Shown piece by piece: positions 18,271 to 26,217 of a stretch of DNA of 64,000 nucleotides (position 1 is its first letter; every line of letters begins with the position of its first letter). The stretch is from the NCBI RefSeq assembly GCF_007655255.1, contig NZ_VMYE01000006.1, positions 1-64,000 on the forward strand. Direction: 5' to 3'. Source of the stretch: Extensimonas perlucida (GTDB lineage Bacteria; Pseudomonadota; Gammaproteobacteria; Burkholderiales; Burkholderiaceae_C). The notes under the pieces are model-generated. The model saw only the letters and a program-made list of their open reading frames with translations. It ran no database searches and was not told where the DNA came from. The position numbers were made by a program, and so were the translations under genes.

Positions 18271-18278
18271 GCATCCAG

Positions 18279-19466
18279 TTATTTTGACAGCAGCCGCATC
18301 GCGTCTTCGAGCCCTTTGAGCGAGAGCGGGTACATGCGCTGCGCCATGAGCTGCTGGATGATGCTGATGCTCTGGCGGTACTGCCACACGCCGGGCGGCT
18401 CGGGGTTGATCCAGGCGAACTTGGGGAAGGCGTGCGTGAGGCGCTGCAGCCATTCGGCGCCGGGCTCCTCGTTGTTGTATTCGACGCTGCCGCCGGGCTG
18501 CAAAATCTCGTAGGGGCTCATGGTCGCGTCGCCCACGAAGATCAGTTTGTAATCCTTGTTGTACTTGCGGATGATGTCCCAGGTGGGGAATTTTTCGGCA
18601 AAACGCCGGCGGTTGTTCTTCCACATGAAGTCATAGACGCAGTTGTGGAAGTAGTAGAACTCGAGGTGCTTGAACTCGCTGCGCACGGCAGAAAACAGCT
18701 CCTCGACGCGCTGGATATGCTCGTCCATGGTGCCGCCCACGTCCATGAGCAGCAGCACCTTCACGTTGTTGTGGCGCTCGGGCACCATTTTGATGTCGAG
18801 GTAGCCCGCGTTCGCGGCCGTGCTGCGTATGGTGTCGGGCAGGTCGAGCTCGAGCTCGTTGCCCTCGCGCGCAAAGCGGCGCAGGCGGCGCAGCGCGACC
18901 TTGATGTTGCGCGTGCCGAGTTCCTGCTGGTCGTCGTAGTCCTGGTAGGCGCGCTGCTCCCAGACCTTGACGGCGCTCTTGTTTTTGCTCTGCCCGCCTA
19001 TGCGTATGCCCTGCGGGTTGTAGCCGCCGTTGCCGAACGGGCTGGTGCCGCCCGTGCCTATCCACTTGCTGCCGCCTTCGTGGCGGCCTTTTTGCTCTGC
19101 TAGGCGCTTTTTGAGCGTTTCCATGAGCTCGTCCCAGCCGAGCTTTTGGAGCGCGGCCTTTTGCTCGTCGCTGAGCTCGCGCTCGAGCATCTGGGTGAGC
19201 CAGTCCGAGGGCAGCTCGCGCGCGAGCTCGGCCGCGGCCTCCACGCCCTTGAAGTACGCGGCAAAGGCACGGTCGAACTTGTCGTAGTGCTTTTCGTCCT
19301 TGACGAGCGCCAGGCGCGCCATGAAGTAGAAGTCGTCCAGGCTCCAGGCGTCTTCGGAGCGCGGGCCGACGATGCCGGCTTCGAGCGCTTCGAGCAGGCT
19401 GAGGAATTCCTTGACCGATACCGGCAACTGCGCGGCGCGCAGCGTGTAGAAAAAGTCTATGAGCAT
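18279..19466 (-). CDS. von Willebrand factor A domain protein (CoxE-like)
   Basis: 395-residue cytosolic protein. An N-terminal helical region (MLIDFFYTLRAAQLPVSVKE) is followed by a Gly-rich linker (about residues 140-165) and a C-terminal vWA domain at about residues 230-390. The MIDAS loop reads LLLMDVGGTMDEH, DxGGT instead of the usual DxSxS, a shared variant in this subfamily as far as recalled. Such proteins pair with MoxR-type AAA+ ATPases, and one is encoded just upstream with a GNAT gene between. A chaperone-like or metal-insertion role is inferred only. Confidence 0.85.
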   Translation of the reverse strand: MLIDFFYTLRAAQLPVSVKEFLSLLEALEAGIVGPRSEDAWSLDDFYFMARLALVKDEKHYDKFDRAFAAYFKGVEAAAELARELPSDWLTQMLERELSDEQKAALQKLGWDELMETLKKRLAEQKGRHEGGSKWIGTGGTSPFGNGGYNPQGIRIGGQSKNKSAVKVWEQRAYQDYDDQQELGTRNIKVALRRLRRFAREGNELELDLPDTIRSTAANAGYLDIKMVPERHNNVKVLLLMDVGGTMDEHIQRVEELFSAVRSEFKHLEFYYFHNCVYDFMWKNNRRRFAEKFPTWDIIRKYNKDYKLIFVGDATMSPYEILQPGGSVEYNNEEPGAEWLQRLTHAFPKFAWINPEPPGVWQYRQSISIIQQLMAQRMYPLSLKGLEDAMRLLSK

Positions 19467-19484
19467 GTTTTTGACCTCCAGCGC

Positions 19485-20090
19485 TTATGGAGCAAGCGCA
19501 TGCAGCTGCAAAAGGTAGAGCAATTGGGCGCGCGCCTCGGGCCACTCGCCGGCGCGCATGCTGTACATCACGGTGTCGCGTATGGTGCCGTCGCGGCGCA
19601 GCGCGTGGCCGCGCAGCACGCCGTCTTTCTTCGCGCCCAGGCGCTCTATGGCGCGCTGGCTCGCAAAGTTGAAGTTGTCGGTGCGCCAGCCCACCACGCG
19701 GCAGCCCAGCGTGTCGAACGCGTGCCCCATGAGCAGCAGCTTGGCTACCGTGTTGACATGGCTGCGCTGCACGCTTTTGGCGTACCAGGTCCAGCCGATC
19801 TCCAGGCGCTTCACGGCGGGCAGGATGTCGTGGTAGCTCGTGCTGCCGAGCACACGCCCGGTGGCCTCGTCGCACACGGCAAAGGGCAGGCGGCTGCCCT
19901 CGGCCTGCATGGCCAGCGCCTGCTCGATGTAGGCGCGCGTCTCTTGCGGCTCGGGCACCGAGGTCACGCGCAGGCGCCACAGTTGCCCGTCGGCCGCAGC
20001 CGCGGCGAGCCCCGCCTCGTGCGCGAGCGAAAGCGGCTCCAGGCGCACGCCGTGTGCGCGCAAGGTGAGGGGCTGGGCGAACGCGGTCAT
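19485..20090 (-). CDS. GNAT-family N-acetyltransferase (RimJ/RimL-like)
   Basis: 201-residue protein from ATG 20090 (MTAFAQPLTLRAHGVRLEPL). The pattern LRLEPLSLAHEAGL...GSTSYHDI...RLEIGWTWYAKSVQRSHVNTVAKLLLMGHAFD is typical of ribosomal-protein-type acetyltransferases. They transfer acetyl from acetyl-CoA, whose pyrophosphate loop corresponds to QRSHVNT. Substrate unknown. It sits between the moxR-type and vWA genes, 18 bp upstream of the latter, so the three may be co-transcribed. The frame upstream of 20090 enters a palindromic repeat and is not used. Confidence 0.85.
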   Translation of the reverse strand: MTAFAQPLTLRAHGVRLEPLSLAHEAGLAAAAADGQLWRLRVTSVPEPQETRAYIEQALAMQAEGSRLPFAVCDEATGRVLGSTSYHDILPAVKRLEIGWTWYAKSVQRSHVNTVAKLLLMGHAFDTLGCRVVGWRTDNFNFASQRAIERLGAKKDGVLRGHALRRDGTIRDTVMYSMRAGEWPEARAQLLYLLQLHALAP

Positions 20091-20139
20091 GGTAGCAAGC
20101 GTGGGCAGGTGCAGTTTGGCCGTGGCAAGTCGGCGCCGG

Positions 20140-20310
20140 CGCTCAGAGGCTGAGAGTTTTTCGGCCGTGACCGAAAGGCGCATCAAAACGCCACCGATCG
20201 AGGCGCAAAGCGCAGCCATAGCTCGGGCTATGGCGAGCATTTGCAACGACGAGCGGGGGTGTTTTGGTGTGCAAGGCGGCCATGGACGAAAGACTCTCAG
20301 CCTCTCAGCG
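20140..20310. repeat. 171-bp palindromic element of a second family, overlapping the moxR stop
   Basis: Both ends read CGCT(C/G)AGAGGCTGAGAG in inverted orientation. The arms of about 78 bp are imperfect reverse complements (for example AAAACGCCACCG in one arm against AAAACACCCCCG in the other). They meet at a perfect GCCATAG-CTCGG-GCTATGGC-type centre. The architecture matches the 169-bp family, but the arm sequences are different. Its right end covers the TGA of the moxR-type gene, so it may supply that stop codon. Confidence 0.85.
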
Positions 20311-21159
20311 ATTGCGCTGGTTCATGAACACCAGCTTTTCGAACAGGCTCACGTCCTGCTCGTTCTTGAGCAAAGCGCCCACGAGCGGCGGTATGGCGAT
20401 CTTGTCGTCGCCGCTTTGCAGCGCCTCGACGGGGATGTCCTCGGCCACGAGCAGCTTGAGCCAGTCGAGCAGCTCGCTCGTCGAGGGCTTTTTCTTGAGG
20501 CCAGGCAGGCCGCGCACGTCGTAAAACGTCTTCATCGCGACGCTGATGAGCTCGCCCTTGAGCGTGGGAAAGTGCACGCCGATGATCTGCCGCATGGTGT
20601 CGGCGTCGGGGAACTTGATGAAGTGAAAGAAGCAGCGGCGCAAAAACGCATCGGGCAGCTCTTTTTCGTTGTTCGAGGTGATGAACACCAGCGGGCGGTG
20701 CTTGGCGCGGATGAGCTCGCGCGTTTCGTAGCAGTAGAACTCCATGCGGTCGAGCTCGCGCAGCAGGTCGTTGGGGAACTCGATGTCGGCCTTGTCGATT
20801 TCGTCGATCAGCAGCGCCACGGGCTGGTCTGCCGTGAACGCGCGCCAGAGCACGCCCTGCACGATGTAGTTGCGGATGTCCTGCACGCGCGCGGCGCTGT
20901 CGGCGTCGCCGAGCTGGCTGTCGCGCAGACGGCTCACGGCGTCGTATTCGTAAAGGCCCTGCTGTGCCTTGGTCGTGCTCTTGATGTGCCATTGCAACAG
21001 CGGCATGTTGAGCGCCTGCGCCACTTCTTCGGCAAGCATGGTCTTGCCGGTGCCGGGCTCGCCCTTGATGAGCAACGGGCGTTGCAAGGTGATGGCCGCG
21101 TTCACGGCAAGCATGAGGTCGGGCGTGGCGACGTAATTCTGGGAGCCTTGGAATTTCAT
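20305..21159 (-). CDS. MoxR-type AAA+ ATPase
   Basis: Cytosolic AAA+ ATPase of 284 residues. Walker A is GEPGTGKTMLAEE, Walker B is VALLIDEIDKADIEFPN, sensor 1 is FITSNNEKELPDAFLRRC. The start MKFQGSQNYVA at 21159 fits the family; the frame opens at 21219. MoxR ATPases act with vWA proteins as chaperones for complex maturation, and a vWA gene lies two genes downstream. Its stop codon lies inside the second-family palindromic element. Confidence 0.9.
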   Translation of the reverse strand: MKFQGSQNYVATPDLMLAVNAAITLQRPLLIKGEPGTGKTMLAEEVAQALNMPLLQWHIKSTTKAQQGLYEYDAVSRLRDSQLGDADSAARVQDIRNYIVQGVLWRAFTADQPVALLIDEIDKADIEFPNDLLRELDRMEFYCYETRELIRAKHRPLVFITSNNEKELPDAFLRRCFFHFIKFPDADTMRQIIGVHFPTLKGELISVAMKTFYDVRGLPGLKKKPSTSELLDWLKLLVAEDIPVEALQSGDDKIAIPPLVGALLKNEQDVSLFEKLVFMNQRNR

Positions 21160-21224
21160 GGATGGAATGGCAATAACGTTGATAAATGGGCTTGACAAGC
21201 GCTGGCTATAATCGACCACCGATC

Positions 21225-21246
21225 ACAGCCACAGGCTGTTTTTTTA
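21225..21246 (+). promoter_or_regulatory. hairpin with T-run in the cytochrome c4 leader
   Basis: ACAGCC-ACA-GGCTGT followed by a run of T lies between a TATAAT box (about 21207) and the cytochrome c4 start at 21265. It resembles a weak intrinsic terminator in the 5' untranslated region. It could attenuate transcription, or simply end stray transcripts from upstream. Confidence 0.4.
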
Positions 21247-21264
21247 CACCATTGTGCGCGCAAA

Positions 21265-21942
21265 ATGACAAAAAAGCTGACCACATTGCTTGCCCTGGCT
21301 GTCGCTTCCGTGACCGCCATCGCTACCGCCCACGCTGCCGAGGTGCAAGGAGACGCACAGGCAGGGGCCAAGAAGATCGCCATGTGCGTGGGCTGCCACG
21401 GCATCCCCGGCTACCAGGCCACCTTCCCCGAAGTGCACAAGGTGCCCATGATCGCGGGGCAAAACGCCAAATACATCGCCACGGCGCTAGACGCCTACCG
21501 CAAGGGCGACCGCCGCCACCCCACCATGCGCGGCATCGCGGCATCGCTGTCCGACCAGGACATCGCCGACCTCGCCGCGTATTACGAACAGCTCGGCAAA
21601 ACCCAGAAAGGCAAGGCCGAACTGCCCGCCAAGCCGCGCACCGAGCCCAAGCCCCAGGTCGCGGCGCTGCTGCAAAAGGCAGCTTGCGTCTCGTGCCACG
21701 GCGACAACTTCTCCAAGCCGATCGACCCGGCCTATCCCAAGATCGCGGGCCAGCACGCCGACTACCTGTTCGTCGCGCTCAAGTCCTACAAAGCCGAGCC
21801 GAACGCCGTGGTGGGCCGCTCCAACCCCGTCATGGCCGGCATCGCCAAGCAATTTTCGACCGCCGAGCTCAAGGCGCTGGCCAATTACGTGGGCGCGCTC
21901 GACGGCGAGCTGCGCACCGTGCCCGAACCGCGCTTTCGCTGA
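21265..21942 (+). CDS. dihaem cytochrome c4
   Basis: Periplasmic electron carrier of 225 residues. It has a Sec signal peptide (MTKKLTTLLALAVASVTAIA...AHA) and two cytochrome c domains with CVGCH (about residue 41) and CVSCH (about residue 139). Possible distal methionines lie in PTMRGIAA and NPVMAGIA. Cytochrome c4 usually passes electrons to terminal oxidases such as cbb3. The gene stands alone with its own leader and terminator. Confidence 0.93.
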   Translation: MTKKLTTLLALAVASVTAIATAHAAEVQGDAQAGAKKIAMCVGCHGIPGYQATFPEVHKVPMIAGQNAKYIATALDAYRKGDRRHPTMRGIAASLSDQDIADLAAYYEQLGKTQKGKAELPAKPRTEPKPQVAALLQKAACVSCHGDNFSKPIDPAYPKIAGQHADYLFVALKSYKAEPNAVVGRSNPVMAGIAKQFSTAELKALANYVGALDGELRTVPEPRFR

Positions 21943-21959
21943 GCGCCGGCGCACCATCG

Positions 21960-21986
21960 AAAAAGCCCGCAGCAGCGGGCTTTTTT
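21960..21986 (+). terminator. intrinsic terminator after cytochrome c4
   Basis: AAAAGCCCGC-AGCA-GCGGGCTTTTTT: a GC-rich stem with flanking A and T runs, 17 bp after the stop codon. The symmetric A/T flanks allow it to serve the convergent DUF1841 gene as well. Confidence 0.9.
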
Positions 21987-21997
21987 ATGATATTTTT

Positions 21998-22046
21998 TCC
22001 TCTTTACGCACTACCCATGTGCGCCAGTAGCTATTTTTACAATAGC
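21998..22046. repeat. degenerate R2 repeat
   Basis: TTTACGCACTACCCATGTGC then GCCAGTAGCTATTTTTACAA resembles the R2 tail (AGCGC...CAGTAGCTATTTTT). It lies between the terminator and the DUF1841 stop. Similarity is partial. Confidence 0.35.
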
Positions 22047-22060
22047 ATTGCGCGCTCTGC

Positions 22061-22495
22061 TCAATCCCGCGTGGCGCGCCGCTGCACGCAGGCCACGTAG
22101 GCGTCACCATCGGGCGCGCGGCCCTCGCGCTGGCTCTCCCACAGCATCTGGCCCAGGCAGTCCATGGCGACGTGGTGCGCGTCGTGCAGCGAATCGAGCC
22201 GCGCCGTGAGTAGCTCCACCGCCTGGCGGATGCCGCGCGGCTGGTCTATGCTGCACTGCTCGCTGATAGCCAGGTGCATCGAAAGATGCAAAAAAGGGTT
22301 CGTGCGCTCGGGCGCATCGTCGTAATGGCGTGCCACGGCGGCTTGCGCATCGGCGAGCTCGGCGTGGTATTCGGGATGCTCGGCGATCCACAGCTGCGCC
22401 AGCGTCTCGAGCGGCTCGAGCGGCGCGCCGCGTGTGGCTTTGGCGTGCACCTCGCAAAAGAAGCGGCGCACATCGGCTTGGGTCGGTTGAAACAT
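22061..22495 (-). CDS. DUF1841 family protein
   Basis: 144-residue soluble protein beginning MFQPTQADVRRFFCEVHAKA. It contains LETLAQLWIAEHPEYHAEL and HLSMHLAISEQCSIDQPRG, features recognised from DUF1841 proteins of betaproteobacteria. It has no signal peptide or TM segment and its function is unknown. It converges on cytochrome c4 across the terminator at 21960. Confidence 0.85.
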   Translation of the reverse strand: MFQPTQADVRRFFCEVHAKATRGAPLEPLETLAQLWIAEHPEYHAELADAQAAVARHYDDAPERTNPFLHLSMHLAISEQCSIDQPRGIRQAVELLTARLDSLHDAHHVAMDCLGQMLWESQREGRAPDGDAYVACVQRRATRD

Positions 22496-22618
22496 GCGCG
22501 CAGCGTAGCACGCAGGGCCGGCCGGAACGCTGCAAGGGGCATCCTCCTCGGGCTAGACTGGCACCTCATGGCGCAGCGCTGCGCGCAGCTGCGGCCCTTT
22601 TGCAGGAGACAAGACACC

Positions 22619-23821
22619 ATGCACATCATCGAATCCATCGCTGCCCAGGCAGACGGCTTTGCGGCGCTGCGCCGCGACCTGCACGCACATCCCGAGCTGT
22701 GCTTTCAGGAACTGCGCACCGCCGACCTCGTGGCGCAAAAGCTCGGCGAGTGGGGCATTCCCGTGCACCGCGGCCTGGGCCAGACGGGCGTGGTCGGCAT
22801 CGTGCACGGGCGCGACGGCGGTGCCTGCGGGCGCGCCGTCGGGCTGCGCGCCGACATGGACGGGCTGCCCATCCACGAGGCAAACCGCTTTGCGCACGCG
22901 AGCCGCCATCCGGGCCGTATGCACGCCTGCGGCCACGACGGCCACACGACGATGCTGCTCGCGGCGGCCCACTACTTCGCGCGGCACCGCCACTTCGACG
23001 GCACGGTGTACCTGATCTTCCAGCCCGCCGAAGAAGGCGGCGGCGGAGCACGTGAGATGATCGCGGACGGCCTGTTCGAGCGCTTCCCGATGCAGGCGGT
23101 GTTTGGCATGCACAACTGGCCCGGCATGCCCGTGGGCCACTTTGCCGTGAGCCCAGGGCCGGTGATGGCCTCGAGCAACGAATTTCACATCACCATCGAA
23201 GGCAAGGGCGGGCATGCTGCGATGCCGCACATGACCATAGACCCGGTGCCCATCGCGTGCCAACTCGTGCTTGCGCTGCAGACCATCATCAGCCGCAACA
23301 CAAAACCCGTCGAAGCCGGCGTGATCTCGGTCACCATGGTGCATGCGGGCGAGGCCAGCAACGTGGTGCCAGACCGCTGCGAGCTGCAGGGCACGGTGCG
23401 CACCTTCACGCTAGAGCTGCTCGACCTGATCGAAGCGCGCATGCGCGAAGTCGCTGAGCACCTGTGCGCGGCGCATGGCGCGCGCTGCAGCTTCGCCTTC
23501 AAGCGCAATTACCCGCCCACGGTCAATACGCCTGCCGAGGCCGCGTTTGCGCGCCAGGTCATGGCCGGCATCGTCGGCACGCAGCATGTGCTGGAGCAGG
23601 AACCCACGATGGGCGCGGAGGACTTTTCCTTCATGCTGCAGGCCAAGCCCGGCGCTTATTGCTTCATAGGCAACGGCGAGGGCGCGCACCGCGGCGTGGA
23701 CCACGGCGGCGGCCCTTGCACCTTGCACAACCCGAGTTACGACTTCAACGACACGCTGATCCCGCTGGGCGCGACCTACTGGGTGCGCCTGGCCGAGCAG
23801 TGGCTGGCACGCGCGGCCTGA
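22619..23821 (+). CDS. M20-family amidohydrolase (hippurate hydrolase-like)
   Basis: 400-residue cytosolic metallo-amidohydrolase. The metal-binding motifs are RADMDGLPI, GRMHACGHDGHTTMLLAAA, FQPAEEGGGGAREMI and MGAEDFSFML, with a dimerisation/lid domain between about residues 185 and 300. Family members cleave N-acyl amino acids such as hippurate. The start at 22619 (MHIIESIAAQ) is preceded by GCAGGAGAC, a good ribosome-binding site. The longer open frame upstream is antisense to the DUF1841 gene and is rejected. Confidence 0.93.
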   Translation: MHIIESIAAQADGFAALRRDLHAHPELCFQELRTADLVAQKLGEWGIPVHRGLGQTGVVGIVHGRDGGACGRAVGLRADMDGLPIHEANRFAHASRHPGRMHACGHDGHTTMLLAAAHYFARHRHFDGTVYLIFQPAEEGGGGAREMIADGLFERFPMQAVFGMHNWPGMPVGHFAVSPGPVMASSNEFHITIEGKGGHAAMPHMTIDPVPIACQLVLALQTIISRNTKPVEAGVISVTMVHAGEASNVVPDRCELQGTVRTFTLELLDLIEARMREVAEHLCAAHGARCSFAFKRNYPPTVNTPAEAAFARQVMAGIVGTQHVLEQEPTMGAEDFSFMLQAKPGAYCFIGNGEGAHRGVDHGGGPCTLHNPSYDFNDTLIPLGATYWVRLAEQWLARAA

Positions 23822-23857
23822 GGGCCACAGGCGTTCAGCGCCTATTCAAAGAGGCTC

Positions 23858-24556
23858 TCATTCGCGCCAGTGCACGGCGTCAGAAACGGGCGCGCGGCTG
23901 GTGCGGAACTGGTTGGCCGGGTGTTCGGGATCGGCCAGACCGAAGGAGATGCCGCAGACGATGGTGCGCTCCGTGCCTATGCCAAGCTGCGCGCGCAGCA
24001 CCTGCGGATAGGCCGCGAGCGCGGCCTGCGCGATCGAGCCCACGCCCAGGCTGTGCGCGGCAAGCATGAAATTGGCCACGTAGGCGCCGCAATCGACCGC
24101 GCCATAGACGCCCAGCGCGGCGTCGCTTGTGACGATGGCCACGTGCGGCGCGCCGAACATGGTGTAGTTTTGCGCCGCCTGGCGCTGCGAGGCCGCGCGG
24201 TCGTCCTTGGCGATGCCCAGCGCCTGGTACAGGCCCCAGCCGCATTCGCGCCGGCGCTGCAGGTACACGCCGCGGTACTCGCCCGGCCAGGGCAGGTCGG
24301 GCGCGGGCGGGTTCTCGGCCACATGCGCGCACAGCGCCGTGCGCAGGCGATCGAGCGCGCCGCCGCTCACGATGCTCAGCTGCCAGGGGTGGGCGTTGCA
24401 CCACGAGGCCGTGCGCTGCGCTGCCTCGAGGATTTGCTCCACGGTGCTGCGCGGCAGCGGCTGCGGCAAAAAGGCACGGCAGCTGTAGCGGGTGTGCAGC
24501 AGCTCAGACAAGGTCTGGTAGGCCGGCGGCAGCGGGGTTTCAGCAGGGGCAGTCAT
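23858..24556 (-). CDS. nitroreductase family protein
   Basis: FMN-dependent NAD(P)H oxidoreductase of 232 residues. The N-terminal TLSELLHTRYSCRAFLPQPL contains the FMN-phosphate-binding Arg-x-Ser-x-Arg pattern, followed by AAQRTASWCNAHPWQL. The C-terminal IVCGISFGLADPEHPANQFRT is typical. Substrate not predictable. It converges with the M20 gene, with 36 bp between stops. Confidence 0.88.
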   Translation of the reverse strand: MTAPAETPLPPAYQTLSELLHTRYSCRAFLPQPLPRSTVEQILEAAQRTASWCNAHPWQLSIVSGGALDRLRTALCAHVAENPPAPDLPWPGEYRGVYLQRRRECGWGLYQALGIAKDDRAASQRQAAQNYTMFGAPHVAIVTSDAALGVYGAVDCGAYVANFMLAAHSLGVGSIAQAALAAYPQVLRAQLGIGTERTIVCGISFGLADPEHPANQFRTSRAPVSDAVHWRE

Positions 24557-24626
24557 GGGCGGGTTCCACGGTTTTTGGCATCTAAGCGGGTTTGTGGGCG
24601 CGCGGAACGATGGCGCGGCGGCCTCT

Positions 24627-24638
24627 GAACGATCGTTC
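24627..24638. promoter_or_regulatory. palindrome GAACGATCGTTC, candidate operator
   Basis: Perfect 12-bp palindrome in the divergent region between the nitroreductase and CFA synthase genes. The size and symmetry suit a TetR-type operator, but no regulator gene is adjacent. Confidence 0.35.
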
Positions 24639-24767
24639 GATAGGGTGCAAAATCATAGCGAATCGCCTGCCTGAGCGTGCGAGGTGCATGCGGTAGCCGA
24701 GTGTCCTGGGCAAGCAAGCAGGGCAAAAGATTGACGCGCCGCTGGCAGGCGGGAAAAATGTCCTGCC

Positions 24768-26213
24768 ATGAGCGCACATTCCGACATTCTGGCGGCACGG
24801 CTCGAGGCCCTGCCAGTGCCCGTGGCCCTGGAACTGCCAGGTGGCAAGAAGCTTGGCGCCGCCGAAAACGCCGCTGCCGTCATTTTCCGCGTGCGCGAGC
24901 GCAAGGCCACGCTGGCGCTGGCTTCAGGGCAGATCGGCTACGTGGGCATGGCCATCGTCGAGGGCCAGGTGGCGTTCGAGGGCAATATGCGCGACCTGAT
25001 GGCCGCCGCCGAGGGCTTGCTGCCCGCAAGCCCCATCCAGGGCAAACCCGGCGCGTGGCAACGGCTGCTCGGCTGGTTGCGCTCGCGCGCGGCGCACACG
25101 CTCGCGGGTGACGCACGCAACATCCAGTTCCACTACGATGTTTCCGATGATTTTTACGCGCTCTGGCTCGATCCGCGGCGCGTGTATTCGTGCGCCTATT
25201 ACCGCACGCCGGACATGACGCTCGCGCAGGCGCAGGAAGCCAAGCTGGACCACATCTGCCGCAAGCTGCGCCTGCGCCCAGGCACGCGCTTTCTCGACAT
25301 AGGCGCGGGCTGGGGCGGGCTGCTGCTGTGGGCGGCCGAGCATTACGGCGTAGACGCCACGGGCATCACACTTTCGCGCAACCAGCATGCCTACGTGCTG
25401 CAGCGCATCGCCGCGCTCGGGCTGCAGGGGCGCGTGCGCATGGAGCTGCGTGACTACCGCGAGCTGCCCAGCACCGAGCCCTTCGACGCCGTGGCCTCGG
25501 TGGGCATGTTCGAGCATGTGGGGCGGCGCAACATGACCGCGTATTTCAACACCGTGCGCCGCTTGCTGCGACCCGGCGGCTTGCTGCTGAATCACGGCAT
25601 CACGGCGGGCGGGGTGGAGAATTCCGAACTCGCTGGCGGCATGGGCGAATTCATAGACCGCTACATCTTCCCCGGCGGCGAGCTGATGCACGTGGGCGCC
25701 GTGCTGCGCCACATGGCGCTGGGCGGCCTCGAGATGGTCGATACCGAGAACCTGCGCCCGCACTATGCACGCACGCTCTGGGCCTGGTCGGACGCGCTGG
25801 AAGCGCAGTTGCCCCAAGCGCGCGAAGTGCTCGCCGCCAAGCACGGCGCCGAGCGCGCCGAAAAAATCCTGCGCGCCTATCGCCTCTACCTGGCTGGCTG
25901 CGCGCTGGGTTTCGAGCGCGGCTGGGTGGCCATCCACCAGATGCTCGCCACCCACCCCGACGGCCGCATGGAAACGGGCAGCCTGCGCGGCGCGCAGTCC
26001 GAGTACCCCTTCACGCGCGACTACATGTACGCGCAGCAAGGAGCCTGTCGGACTTTGGGCGTCGAAAGCGAGAATGCGCCCCAGCGAGACCAGTTTTTGC
26101 CGGATTCGCCGCCCCATAGTGGTGCTATGGGGCAAGAAGCCGGTAAAAAATGGGCCGCTGCGGCGCATTCGCAGCCGACGATTCCAAAGTCCGACAGGCT
26201 CCTAGGCACCTGA
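24768..26213 (+). CDS. cfa: cyclopropane-fatty-acyl-phospholipid synthase with repeat-derived C-terminus
   Basis: SAM-dependent enzyme that adds a methylene group to unsaturated acyl chains of membrane phospholipids. The N-terminal lipid-binding part is followed by the methyltransferase core, with VSDDFYALWLDPRRVYSCAY, FLDIGAGWGGLLLWAAEHYG, VASVGMFEHVGRRN and the typical end YPFTRDYMYAQQ. The last 58 residues or so ([12 protein letters not shown]...KSDRLLGT) are encoded by a 169-bp palindromic element that replaced the native stop. The stop lies 4 bp before the DUF1840 gene, so the tail may run into coupling with that gene. Confidence 0.92.
   Translation: MSAHSDILAARLEALPVPVALELPGGKKLGAAENAAAVIFRVRERKATLALASGQIGYVGMAIVEGQVAFEGNMRDLMAAAEGLLPASPIQGKPGAWQRLLGWLRSRAAHTLAGDARNIQFHYDVSDDFYALWLDPRRVYSCAYYRTPDMTLAQAQEAKLDHICRKLRLRPGTRFLDIGAGWGGLLLWAAEHYGVDATGITLSRNQHAYVLQRIAALGLQGRVRMELRDYRELPSTEPFDAVASVGMFEHVGRRNMTAYFNTVRRLLRPGGLLLNHGITAGGVENSELAGGMGEFIDRYIFPGGELMHVGAVLRHMALGGLEMVDTENLRPHYARTLWAWSDALEAQLPQAREVLAAKHGAERAEKILRAYRLYLAGCALGFERGWVAIHQMLATHPDGRMETGSLRGAQSEYPFTRDYMYAQQGACRTLGVESENAPQRDQFLPDSPPHSGAMGQEAGKKWAAAAHSQPTIPKSDRLLGT
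26037..26205. repeat. 169-bp palindromic element, copy 5, forming the cfa 3' end
   Basis: Forward copy. The left flank is CAAG instead of CTAG, the right flank is CTAG. It is translated in the cfa frame as [20 protein letters not shown] through [11 protein letters not shown]. Central hairpin CCCCATAG-TGGTG-CTATGGGG. Confidence 0.93.
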
Positions 26214-26217
26214 TTCC

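Noticed and set aside
21190-21212. TTGACA and TATAAT before cytochrome c4 as a consensus sigma-70 promoter
   Set aside because: The two boxes are only 9 bp apart, too close for one promoter. TATAAT may still be a -10 box with another -35.
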